Assembly (NCBI GenBank): GCA_017534815.1
Contig: JAFXVS010000023.1
Location: 1-40,674, forward strand
Reading direction: 5' to 3'
Length of the DNA: 40,674 bases
From: Bacteroidaceae bacterium
GTDB taxonomy: Bacteria > Bacteroidota > Bacteroidia > Bacteroidales > Bacteroidaceae
Shown here: piece after piece, positions 21,334 through 29,806 of the stretch
How positions within the stretch are numbered: position 1 is the first letter of the stretch
Layout: every line of letters starts with the position of its first letter
Position numbers and translations under genes: made by a program
The notes under the pieces: generated by a model
What the model was told of the DNA's origin: nothing
Databases searched by the model: none
What the model saw: only the letters and a program-made list of their open reading frames with translations

Positions 21334-22800
21334 AGAGTAACTGAAAAACAATCCCGTCATTCGTTGACCACGCAAGTTGTGCTGTGGGTGGTTGGATTTG
21401 TGTCAGTGCTCTTCGTCACAGCTCTCTTCGTCATGTTCTACTATGCCCGTGAATCCATCTATCAGGAGGCGATGGAGAAAGCCCGTCAGACGCTGCGCAC
21501 TACAGAGTTGCGCATTGACAACACCCTGAACGAGGTGGAGACGGCCACGCGCAGCTGGCACTGGACCATTGAGAAGCGTCTGGACAGGCCTGAACTCTTG
21601 GACAGTCTCTGTCGGCAGCTGTTGAGGGAGAACCCTCACATCCAGAGCTGTACCATCGCTTTCGAACCTGGTGTCTATCCGCAATATGACATTTATCATG
21701 AGGTGTATGCCTACCGTAGCCCCGCTGATTCGACACAGATAGAAGTAACGGTGAACGGTGGAAAGCAACTTTATACACGTGAGAAATGGTACTTCATTCC
21801 CCTGCACCACGGGAAGCCCATCTGGATAGACCCTTATGTCGATGTGGAGCATGGGGAGACATCCATCATCACGTCCTATGGTATGCCGCTGCACAACAAA
21901 GAGGGGGAACTGGTGGGCGTGTTGTCGTCACACATCTCGATGAAGTGGTTTTCCGACTTGGTGCTCTCGCTGAAACCATTCCCCAACTCACATGCCTCCG
22001 TGATGGGTACTGACGGACACCTGATTATCCATCCTGACAGTACGCTCGAAGAGCATGAGGCCTTCTTTACTGAGGCCTTCAACGAACCCACCAACGAGGG
22101 GCATCTGGCAGCCATATCCATGAAGACAGGCCACATCGGACATAGCGAGATTCACATGGACGGCAAGAAGGACTTCATCTTCTATCATCCTTTTGAGAAT
22201 GCAGGATGGAGCGTGGCTATCGTATGTCCTGAGAGCGACATCTTCAGTTCCTACAACTCGCTTTTGCGCTATACGATCATCATCAGTCTCGGCGGTCTCT
22301 TGCTGCTGGCTCTGTTCTGTTTCTTTATCAGCCATCATCAGCTGAAGCCGTTGCAGCAGCTGGTGGATGAAGCCCAACGTATGGCCGATGGTCAGATGGA
22401 TGAGTTGGTGAAAAAAAGTAATCGCACGGACGAGGTGGGTTATTTGCAGAATACATTCCGCCAGATGCAGGAGAGCATCAGCCAGCACATCGCTCATATC
22501 ACACAACTGACCGATGTGCTCAGCCAGCGTAATGAAGACCTGAAACTGGCCTATGAACAGGCACGTGAGGCCGATCGCATGAAGGATGCCGTCATTCTGA
22601 ACATGAGCGATCGTATGGAGCAATCAGTGAAGGTCATCCACAACACCATCGCCGATTTCCGACAGCATGCGACTGAGATGAATACCGACGAATTCCGCCA
22701 GATGGCCGACAAGATAAAGGAACATACTGAAATGACCACAGCTGTGTTGGACAATCTGCTCGACATCGCTGACAAAAAGAAGAGAGGAGGGCGCCTATGA
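21328..22800 (+). CDS. Cache-HAMP receptor with degenerate histidine-kinase stalk (no ATPase domain)
   Basis: Membrane sensor with one helix near residues 15-40, a large periplasmic double-Cache-like domain (about 45-300), a second helix (about 312-335) and a HAMP domain (about 336-390: LKPLQQLVDEAQRMADGQMDEL). A helical region of about 100 residues then resembles a DHp dimerisation domain, but at the phospho-acceptor position it reads NMSDRM, with Asp428 in place of His. The protein ends at residue 490 without any HATPase domain. It is clearly paralogous to the next gene (shared VETATR, SDG/TDGH, GWSVAIVCP). The ATG at 21328 is chosen over an in-frame TTG at 21319. ATGA overlap with the next gene predicts coupled translation and perhaps heterodimerisation. 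Confidence 0.85.
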   Translation: MKRVTEKQSRHSLTTQVVLWVVGFVSVLFVTALFVMFYYARESIYQEAMEKARQTLRTTELRIDNTLNEVETATRSWHWTIEKRLDRPELLDSLCRQLLRENPHIQSCTIAFEPGVYPQYDIYHEVYAYRSPADSTQIEVTVNGGKQLYTREKWYFIPLHHGKPIWIDPYVDVEHGETSIITSYGMPLHNKEGELVGVLSSHISMKWFSDLVLSLKPFPNSHASVMGTDGHLIIHPDSTLEEHEAFFTEAFNEPTNEGHLAAISMKTGHIGHSEIHMDGKKDFIFYHPFENAGWSVAIVCPESDIFSSYNSLLRYTIIISLGGLLLLALFCFFISHHQLKPLQQLVDEAQRMADGQMDELVKKSNRTDEVGYLQNTFRQMQESISQHIAHITQLTDVLSQRNEDLKLAYEQAREADRMKDAVILNMSDRMEQSVKVIHNTIADFRQHATEMNTDEFRQMADKIKEHTEMTTAVLDNLLDIADKKKRGGRL

Positions 22801-24725
22801 TAGAGATGAGGAAAAATATTCGCCAGTCGCTCTCCACCCGACTCTGTCTCGACATCCTGTTTGTCGTGGTGCTGCTGTTCTTGCTGTCACTCGGATTCCT
22901 CTATTGGCAGTCACGCAGCATCATCAAGGACGAGGCTATTGACGAGGCATCACACGTGCTCGACAATACAGCGCTGCGTGTCAAGGGATATATGGTAGAG
23001 GTGGAGACAGCCACACGCAACATCATTTGGCTCGTCAACCTTCACAACGAGAAGGACTCCCTGCTGAAATATACACATCGCATCGTGGCCAACCACCCCA
23101 ACACAAACGGCTGTTCCATCACGATGGAGCCCGATTTCTATCCAGACGAAGAATACGGCTTTTCAGCCTATTCCGTTCGCCTTGAAGAATATTCAAGGCC
23201 AGAAAGGGATTCTGTGGTCACCGTCCGTGAAGCCAATTACGATTATTATAATAAGGTGTGGTATAAGACGCCACGTCAGAAAAAGACCGCTTGCTGGGTG
23301 GATCCCTTCGATGACTACAATGACGGAACGTTGTCAAGCCCAGAGATGATAGCATCTTTCTGCATCCCCCTTAACGACCGGCAGGGAAAGTTCGTGGGTG
23401 TCATCTCTACCGACCTGTCGCTGAAGAAGCTCACGGAAACCATCACAGCAGAACATCCGTACAAAAACTCCTACTTCATGTTGTTGGGTTCCGACGGACA
23501 CTACTTTGTACACCCCGACACCACGAAACTGCTCAAGCAGACCATCTTCACAGGCATAGACCCCAGGGAGCACACCGATATCGTGGCATTGGGATATGAG
23601 ATGACCAACGGACGGACAGGACACATGGATGTCAAAATTGACGGTACGTCACACATCGTGCTCTACCGACCTCTCGAAGGCACCCAGTGGAGCGTAGCGC
23701 TCGTCTGTCCCTCCAATGAACTGCTTCGAGGATACAACAGCCTGAACTACATTCTGGTGCCCCTGCTCATCATCGGATTGCTCTTGCTGGCAATAGGTTG
23801 CCACCGCATCGTGAAACACTTCACCCAGCCCTTGGGACTGCTGGCAGCCGAACTGAGGCAGATAGGCCACGGCGACTATGAAACGCTCCTGCCACATAGT
23901 CAGCGCACCGACCTGATAGGCCAGCTGCAGAACAGTTTCTGCCAGATGCGGCAGAGCATCAGCAAGCACATCAACGATGCAGAGAAGACGAAAGAGGAGA
24001 CTGAGCAGCGCACCAAGGAACTGGAACAAGCCACCCTGCTGGCACGGCGTGCAAGCGAGCAGAAGACACAGTTCATGCAAGACATCACCCACCAGATACA
24101 TACGCCACTCAACATCGTACATGGATTCTCCCAGATATTGTGCGAGACTGACATACTTTCTGATGACGAGAAAAAGGAGATGGCTGAGACCATGTACGTG
24201 CAGACCAACGCCCTCGACTATATGGTGAACAAGCTGTTCACAGCATCGCTTGTCGAGAGCTGTCAGACCATCGTCATCGACGAAGCCGTGGGCTGCAATA
24301 TGTTGGCACACGAAGCCGTCGAAACAGCCAGCAGTCTGGTGCCACATACCGTGGAGATGCATCTTGACAGCCATGTGGGCGATGAACTGACCCTTCAGAC
24401 CAACCGTCATCACCTGCTCATCGTCCTCACAGAGTTGCTCGTCAACGCCCTCCACTTCACCAGCCAGGGCAGCATCACCATGCGCATCGAAGCCACTGAC
24501 GATGTCGTGAACTTCACCGTCGAGGACACGGGTCCTGGCATTCCAACCGACAAGGCCGACTTCATCTTTGAGAAATTCACCAAAGTCGATATGTTCACAG
24601 AGGGGCTTGGTCTCGGCTTGTTCCTTTGCCGCCGTGTCATCATGCTGATGGACGGAACCCTCACGCTCGACACCCAATACACTGGTGGCAGTCGTTTCGT
24701 CGTGAGCCTTCCACTGCACCATTGA
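22797..24725 (+). CDS. Cache-HAMP sensor histidine kinase
   Basis: Complete sensor kinase of 642 residues. It has one membrane helix near residues 20-40, a periplasmic double-Cache-like domain, a second helix (about 320-342), HAMP (QPLGLLAAELRQIGHGDYETLL) and a coiled coil. The DHp has H-box DITHQIHTPLNIV (His432), and the HATPase domain has the N-box ELLVNALHF, VEDTGPGIP and GLGLGLFLCRRVI. It senses a periplasmic ligand and should phosphorylate a response regulator, but none is encoded nearby. Its ATG overlaps the stop of the paralogous kinase-less receptor (ATGA). The DUF4421 gene follows after 34 bp with no visible promoter. Confidence 0.92.
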   Translation: MIEMRKNIRQSLSTRLCLDILFVVVLLFLLSLGFLYWQSRSIIKDEAIDEASHVLDNTALRVKGYMVEVETATRNIIWLVNLHNEKDSLLKYTHRIVANHPNTNGCSITMEPDFYPDEEYGFSAYSVRLEEYSRPERDSVVTVREANYDYYNKVWYKTPRQKKTACWVDPFDDYNDGTLSSPEMIASFCIPLNDRQGKFVGVISTDLSLKKLTETITAEHPYKNSYFMLLGSDGHYFVHPDTTKLLKQTIFTGIDPREHTDIVALGYEMTNGRTGHMDVKIDGTSHIVLYRPLEGTQWSVALVCPSNELLRGYNSLNYILVPLLIIGLLLLAIGCHRIVKHFTQPLGLLAAELRQIGHGDYETLLPHSQRTDLIGQLQNSFCQMRQSISKHINDAEKTKEETEQRTKELEQATLLARRASEQKTQFMQDITHQIHTPLNIVHGFSQILCETDILSDDEKKEMAETMYVQTNALDYMVNKLFTASLVESCQTIVIDEAVGCNMLAHEAVETASSLVPHTVEMHLDSHVGDELTLQTNRHHLLIVLTELLVNALHFTSQGSITMRIEATDDVVNFTVEDTGPGIPTDKADFIFEKFTKVDMFTEGLGLGLFLCRRVIMLMDGTLTLDTQYTGGSRFVVSLPLHH

Positions 24726-24759
24726 TTAGAAAACATTTTTTATAACTTAATCTATTAAT

Positions 24760-26025
24760 ATGAATAAGAAGCTCTTTATTTATCTATTCGCAGCATTGAT
24801 GACATCTTCCAGTGTGGCACAAACTGAAAGTGGTAAAAGCAACCTGCTCACAAAGGCCAGAGACTTAGCCGACAGGACCCTTGTGCATGGGGTTGATACG
24901 AATTATGTGAAGACACCGGCACAGCCTTGGCAAATCAGCGTCAAGAGCCGTGTGTCGCAAACTGACTTGCAGATGCACTCTGTCGTGGATGGAGGTGAAC
25001 TGTTTGACGGAGAAGGTATGATGCCTTTGATTAGGGGTGTGGGTCCTATGGCCACTGATCCTCGCATCATGACCAAAGTGTCCACGTCGCTGGGTGTGAA
25101 AGTGGGCTATAAGGGATTGAGCGCCAGTTATTCCTTCCCTATAGGTGGAGACAAGAGTCAGAATATTTCGTTGAAGAGCGCAGGTCGCTGGTATGCTTTG
25201 AACCTTCGCTGGCACAAGTTCAAGACGAAATCCGTGAGAACACACTATTCAGGAAAAGTGCAAGGCAGAGGTATCGAAGATTTTGATGAAGCAACGGAAA
25301 ACATCATTTTCTCTGAATGGGGGGATACATACGGATGGGATGAGACGGATAAGGAAGAATTACCCGCTGATATGTCCATCAAGACCTTGATTTTCGACGG
25401 TTTCTACATCTTCAACCACAAGAAATTCTCTTATGCTGCTGCCTACAACCAGAAAACCATTCAGGCTCGTTCTGCAGGATCATTTATCGCTGGATTGATG
25501 GGCTACTATGCGGATTTCAAATACAATAACCCACGTAATGCCGAATTAATCTATTGGATGGATGGAATTGGACGTTTGCGCCAGTATCAGCTGGGTTTGG
25601 GCGCAGGCTATGCCTACAACTTCGTTCCTGCCAAGGGATGGCTCATCAGCGCCATGGCGATGCCGATGGTGACACTTGTGAACCGTACTCGTATCAACAC
25701 TTACGATAGCAATTTTAAGGATCTTGCGAATGAAAATCTTTTAGCATATATTCTTGTAGAATCGATGAAAGAGGAGGGTATAGAAGGCTTAGATAATGTG
25801 GATTTTGACTATTCGGACGATTGTGTAATACAAAGCACAGGAGCGCAATCACGTAACAACCGCATTGCCCTGAACTACACGACGCGTCTTTCTGTCACCT
25901 ACAACTGGAAACGCTATTTCATCAATGCCAACGGGCAGTTCAACAATTTCAACTACAAGCATAAAGCCATGCATGGCCACTTGAACGACTGGTACATCAA
26001 TGCATCGGTGGGCGTGAGATTGTAA
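24760..26025 (+). CDS. DUF4421 family protein, probable outer-membrane beta-barrel
   Basis: Signal peptide MNKKLFIYLFAALMTSSSVAQ, then a 400-residue chain with repeated alternating hydrophobic/aromatic strands (GVKVGYKGLSASYSFPIG, WYALNLRWHKF, FINANGQFNNFNYKHK) and a C-terminus WYINASVGVRL typical of outer-membrane barrels. It matches the Bacteroidetes DUF4421 family, which has no established function. It lies 34 bp after the sensor kinase and its stop overlaps the next ATG by one base (TAATG), so it is part of the operon. A link to the signal seen by the sensors is possible but unproven. Confidence 0.8.
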   Translation: MNKKLFIYLFAALMTSSSVAQTESGKSNLLTKARDLADRTLVHGVDTNYVKTPAQPWQISVKSRVSQTDLQMHSVVDGGELFDGEGMMPLIRGVGPMATDPRIMTKVSTSLGVKVGYKGLSASYSFPIGGDKSQNISLKSAGRWYALNLRWHKFKTKSVRTHYSGKVQGRGIEDFDEATENIIFSEWGDTYGWDETDKEELPADMSIKTLIFDGFYIFNHKKFSYAAAYNQKTIQARSAGSFIAGLMGYYADFKYNNPRNAELIYWMDGIGRLRQYQLGLGAGYAYNFVPAKGWLISAMAMPMVTLVNRTRINTYDSNFKDLANENLLAYILVESMKEEGIEGLDNVDFDYSDDCVIQSTGAQSRNNRIALNYTTRLSVTYNWKRYFINANGQFNNFNYKHKAMHGHLNDWYINASVGVRL

Positions 26026-27281
26026 TGAAAGAGAGAGGCTCCCGATTCTGGGGAGCGGCATTACGCGATTTCATCGAGGAACATCGAAATGATGATACCG
26101 TTGAGTTGCTGTTGGCAGCTCAACGGTATCAAGGCATTGATGTTCCTTTTGCTGTGGAGCAGATTGAAGCGAGGAAACGCTTGAAGGAGAAGCTGCCAGA
26201 GTGGTATGGGAATAAGGAACTGATCATGGGAGGCAGAGTGCCTGCGGAACAATGCAGTTCAGAAGCAACAGCGAAATATAAGCAAAGGATCATTCGTGCT
26301 TCAGATGTTCGTAGCTTGTGTGATATGACCGGTGGAATGGGCGTTGATTTCTGGTATATGTCAGAAGGAATGGAACGTGCCATCTATACGGAACGGAACG
26401 AAACACTCTGTGAAATAGCGAGACATAACTTTCAGGTGCTGAAGGATGAAAGGCATCCAGCGTTGGAGATTCGCTGTGGCGATGGACGGGAATTGCCCAT
26501 TCCATCGGTGGATTTGGTCTATCTGGATCCTGCACGAAGGGCTGGTGATGGGAGCCGGGTCTATGCGATGGAGGATTGTGAGCCTAATATCGTAGCGTGG
26601 CAGGATGAGCTGTTGCGACATGCGAAGATGGTGCTGGTGAAACTCTCGCCAATGGTCGATTTGACCGATGTATTGAGGAAGTTGAAGGGGGTGACGGATG
26701 TGCATATTGTGGGTGTGAAGAATGAATGCAAGGAGGTGCTGGTACAAGCAAAAAAGGCGATTTCATCGGAAGAATTGGCGGAATCGAACGCAAATGTGAG
26801 GGTGCATTGTGTGGATTTTTTGACGGATAGGACAATTGACTATTCTTTTGATGAGGTGGATAACCTCCATACGGTCTCGATGCTTCCAGAAGGGAAGGGG
26901 AGAGGCTCGTTTCTCTATGAACCAGATGTGACGCTTATGAAGGCGGGTGCGTTTGCCAGTCTTTGTTCGCGTTATCCTGTTTGGCAGTTGGATGTGGATA
27001 CGCATCTGATGACATCGGATGCGTGGATTCCTGACTTCCCTGGACGAATCTTTGAGGTGGAAGAGCGGATTTCGTTCTCGTCGAAAGTGCTGAAACGTCT
27101 GAAGAAAGAGTTGCCCCAAGCCAATATCGCCACACGCAATTTTGTGATGACGGCAGATGAATTGCGTAAAAGGACAGGCATCAAAGATGGGGGAGAGGTG
27201 TATCTGTTTGGGGCAAAAGTGAAAGATGAGGGGCAGATGTTGTTGAAATGTAGAAAAAAAGTCGTACCTTTGTCCCCATGA
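26025..27281 (+). CDS. Class I SAM methyltransferase with THUMP-like domain
   Basis: Predicted RNA methyltransferase. The Rossmann SAM-binding motif is DMTGGMGVDFWYMS with the acidic residue in AIYTERNE; the catalytic-type motif LVYLDPARR corresponds to the DPPR/NPPY region. A C-terminal segment (about 320-410: DAWIPDFPGRIFEVEERISFSSKVLKR) fits the THUMP-like domain of this Bacteroidetes family. At 418 residues it is cytoplasmic. The N-terminal helical part (about 1-75) is of unknown role. It overlaps the DUF4421 gene by one base and the U32 gene by four (ATGA). The target RNA is not known. Confidence 0.85.
   Translation: MKERGSRFWGAALRDFIEEHRNDDTVELLLAAQRYQGIDVPFAVEQIEARKRLKEKLPEWYGNKELIMGGRVPAEQCSSEATAKYKQRIIRASDVRSLCDMTGGMGVDFWYMSEGMERAIYTERNETLCEIARHNFQVLKDERHPALEIRCGDGRELPIPSVDLVYLDPARRAGDGSRVYAMEDCEPNIVAWQDELLRHAKMVLVKLSPMVDLTDVLRKLKGVTDVHIVGVKNECKEVLVQAKKAISSEELAESNANVRVHCVDFLTDRTIDYSFDEVDNLHTVSMLPEGKGRGSFLYEPDVTLMKAGAFASLCSRYPVWQLDVDTHLMTSDAWIPDFPGRIFEVEERISFSSKVLKRLKKELPQANIATRNFVMTADELRKRTGIKDGGEVYLFGAKVKDEGQMLLKCRKKVVPLSP
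27266..27273 (+). promoter_or_regulatory. Internal -7 box TACCTTTG before the U32 gene
   Basis: TACCTTTG lies inside the methyltransferase 3' end, 4 bp before the U32 ATG, with TTGTTG at 27241-27246 at -33 spacing. If used, it would give a leaderless or nearly leaderless transcript. Confidence 0.45.
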
Positions 27282-28540
27282 AACGTTCTGATTTTGAAAT
27301 CATGGCTCCTGTGGGCAGTCGGGAAAGTCTGGCTGCCGCTATCAAGGCTGGTGCCAACTCGATATACTTTGGCATTGGGAAGCTGAACATGCGCAGTCAC
27401 AGTGCCAATGCCTTCACGATTGATGACTTGAAGGAGATTGCAGCAATCTGTCATGAGCATGGGGTGCAGTCGTACTTGACGGTGAACACCATCATCTATG
27501 GCGAAGACATCCCCACGATGCATGAAATCATCGATGCAGCGAAGGAAGCGCAGATTTCGGCTGTGATTGCCTGCGATGTGGCCGTGATGACCTATTGTCG
27601 TGAAGTGGGACAGGAGGTGCACCTGAGCACGCAGCTGAACATCTCCAACATCGAGGCGCTGAAGTTCTATGCCCAGTTTGCTGATGTGGTGGTGTTGGCG
27701 AGAGAGTTGAACATGTGGCAGGTGAGGGACATCTACCAGCAGATTCAGGAGCAGGACATTCGAGGACCCAAGGGCGACCTCATCAGGATAGAGATGTTCT
27801 GTCATGGCGCTTTGTGTATGGCGATTAGCGGCAAGTGCTACTTGTCATTGCAGAATGCGGGCAGGAGTGCGAATCGAGGGGAGTGTGTGCAGATCTGCAG
27901 GAGAGGCTATGAGGTGACCGACTTGGAGACGGGTACGCAGTTGGCGATTGACAACAAATACATTATGTCGCCCCGTGACTTGAAGACCATCCGCTTTATC
28001 GACGTGATGATGAATGCTGGTGTGCGCGTGTTGAAGATAGAGGGAAGGGCACGAGGACCAGAATATGTCTATACGGTGGTGAAGGCGTATGATGAGGCCA
28101 TCAATGCTGTGCTGGAGGACACGTTTACGGAGGAGAAGAAAGATGCGTGGGATGAGCAACTCAGCACAGTGTTCAATCGAGGTTTTTGGGATGGTTATTA
28201 TCAGGGAGCACGATTGGGCGAGTGGTGTGAGGTGTATGGCAGCAGGGCGACGGAGAAGAAGGTGTATGTGGGTAAGTGCATGAAATACTTCTCGAAGATT
28301 GGTGTGGCTGAGTTCTTGATTGAGAATGAAGACTTGCATGTGGGCGACAAGATATTGGTGACAGGCACGACGACTGGTGCACTCATTCAGCCTTGCGACG
28401 AAATCCGTTATGAGTTGGAACCTGTGGAGACAGCCACACGAGGACAGCACATCAGCATCAAGGTGAATGACCGTGTGAGGGTGAATGATAAGTTGTACGT
28501 GCTCCAGCCAGCAGATAGGTTGACACAAGTTTCTTTGTAA
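27278..28540 (+). CDS. U32 family peptidase-like protein (RNA hydroxylation type)
   Basis: U32 family member with the N-terminal FEIMAPVGSRESLAAAIKAGANSIYFG and the family core EMFCHGALCMAISGKCYLSLQNAGRSANRGECVQICRR, containing the conserved Cys residues. Relatives in E. coli (TrhP, RlhA) are needed for hydroxylation of tRNA or 23S rRNA; others were first described as collagenase-like. Here an RNA-modifying role fits the methyltransferase just upstream, but this is inference. At 420 residues the length is normal. The start at 27278 is supported by the ATGA overlap and the conserved KxDFEIMAPVGS N-terminus. Confidence 0.88.
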   Translation: MKRSDFEIMAPVGSRESLAAAIKAGANSIYFGIGKLNMRSHSANAFTIDDLKEIAAICHEHGVQSYLTVNTIIYGEDIPTMHEIIDAAKEAQISAVIACDVAVMTYCREVGQEVHLSTQLNISNIEALKFYAQFADVVVLARELNMWQVRDIYQQIQEQDIRGPKGDLIRIEMFCHGALCMAISGKCYLSLQNAGRSANRGECVQICRRGYEVTDLETGTQLAIDNKYIMSPRDLKTIRFIDVMMNAGVRVLKIEGRARGPEYVYTVVKAYDEAINAVLEDTFTEEKKDAWDEQLSTVFNRGFWDGYYQGARLGEWCEVYGSRATEKKVYVGKCMKYFSKIGVAEFLIENEDLHVGDKILVTGTTTGALIQPCDEIRYELEPVETATRGQHISIKVNDRVRVNDKLYVLQPADRLTQVSL

Positions 28541-28541
28541 A

Positions 28542-28576
28542 GGTTAAAGGTTAGAGGTTAAAGGTTAGAGTTTAGA
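28542..28576. repeat. Heptamer repeat between the U32 gene and ruvB
   Basis: Five units: GGTTAAA, GGTTAGA, GGTTAAA, GGTTAGA, GTTTAGA. They fill the 45-bp gap and end 9 bp before the ruvB ATG. Confidence 0.85.
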
Positions 28577-28585
28577 GAAATATAG

Positions 28586-29626
28586 ATGGCAGAAGATTTT
28601 GACATAAGAGAACAGCGGAACGTGAAGGACAAGGACTTCGAGAATGCCTTGCGTCCTTTGCGATTTGACGATTTCAGCGGACAGACGAAGGTGGTGGAGA
28701 ACTTGAGCGTGTTTGTGGAGGCTGCCCGCTTTCGTGGTGAACCCCTTGACCACACTTTGCTGCATGGTCCTCCAGGTCTGGGTAAGACAACCCTCTCTAA
28801 CATCATTGCCAATGAGTTGGGAGTGGGCTTTAAGGTGACCTCTGGCCCTGTGCTGGACAAACCTGGCGATCTGGCGGGTATTCTCACTTCGTTGGAGGAG
28901 AACGATGTGCTTTTCATTGATGAGATTCATCGTCTTTCGCCTGTGGTGGAGGAATATCTGTATAGTGCGATGGAAGACTACCGTATTGACATCATGATTG
29001 ACAAAGGTCCTTCTGCACGCAGTATCCAGATTGACCTCAGTCCGTTCACGCTGGTGGGAGCTACGACTCGAAGCGGTCTTCTGACAGCTCCGTTGCGTGC
29101 CCGTTTTGGCATCAACCTGCACCTTGAATACTATGATGCAGATGTGCTGACGAAGATTATTCTCCGTTCTGCCAAACTGTTGGGCATTCCTTGTGATTTT
29201 GATGCGGCTGGTGAGATTGCAGGTCGCAGTCGAGGCACCCCTCGTATTGCCAATGCGTTGTTGAGACGTGTGCGTGACTTTGCCCAGGTGAAGGGCAATG
29301 GCACCATCGACCTGCCCATTGCCCACATGGCGTTGGAGGCGCTCAACATCGACAAATTTGGTTTGGATGAGATTGACAACAAGATTCTCACCACCATCAT
29401 CGACAAGTTTAAGGGCGGTCCTGTGGGTCTTGGCACCATCGCCACAGCCATAGGCGAAGACACAGGAACCGTCGAAGAGGTGTATGAACCCTTCCTCATC
29501 AAAGAGGGCTTCATCAAACGCACGCCTCGAGGTCGTGAAGTGACAGAACTGGCCTATAAACATTTAGGACGAAATCCGTGGATAAACCCTCACGATAATA
29601 CTGGTATGGGAAGCCTTTTCGATTAA
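28586..29626 (+). CDS. ruvB: Holliday junction branch migration ATPase
   Basis: AAA+ motor of the RuvAB complex that drives branch migration in recombination and repair. Walker [10 protein letters not shown] is at residues 61-69, Walker [11 protein letters not shown] at about 109, sensor 1 GATTRSG and the arginine-finger region APLRARFG follow, and the C-terminal winged helix has the motif [13 protein letters not shown]. At 346 residues it is a normal length. It is separated from the U32 gene only by heptamer repeats and ends within a terminator hairpin, so it probably closes the long operon from the sensors onward. Confidence 0.96.
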   Translation: MAEDFDIREQRNVKDKDFENALRPLRFDDFSGQTKVVENLSVFVEAARFRGEPLDHTLLHGPPGLGKTTLSNIIANELGVGFKVTSGPVLDKPGDLAGILTSLEENDVLFIDEIHRLSPVVEEYLYSAMEDYRIDIMIDKGPSARSIQIDLSPFTLVGATTRSGLLTAPLRARFGINLHLEYYDADVLTKIILRSAKLLGIPCDFDAAGEIAGRSRGTPRIANALLRRVRDFAQVKGNGTIDLPIAHMALEALNIDKFGLDEIDNKILTTIIDKFKGGPVGLGTIATAIGEDTGTVEEVYEPFLIKEGFIKRTPRGREVTELAYKHLGRNPWINPHDNTGMGSLFD

Positions 29627-29642
29627 CGAAGAGGCTTTTTTT
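29611..29642 (+). terminator. Rho-independent terminator overlapping the ruvB stop
   Basis: An 11-bp stem with one G-U pair (29611-29621 with 29627-29637) around a 5-nt loop, followed by five Ts. The ruvB stop codon TAA (29624-29626) forms part of the loop, so the last codons make the 5' arm. Confidence 0.85.
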
Positions 29643-29758
29643 GAAAAATTTACACATTATATATATAGGGTAATAAGATTTTTGCTTACTTTGACTACCT
29701 CGAAGGTACTTTCGTTCGGAAAAACATAAATAAATTTTGTTTTTCTCTCACTTAATCG

Positions 29759-29766
29759 TACCTTTG
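29759..29766 (+). promoter_or_regulatory. -7 box TACCTTTG for the topA operon
   Basis: TACCTTTG, 40 bp before the topA ATG, with a TTTTG at 29735-29739 at a -33-like distance. Confidence 0.65.
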
Positions 29767-29806
29767 CACCCGATTTTCAAAAATTGAGAAGCAAAAAGAA
29801 CTATAT

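Noticed and set aside
23649-24722. 357-residue frame antisense to the histidine kinase
   Set aside because: It mirrors the H-box and ATPase domain of the real kinase; composition is typical of an antisense shadow.
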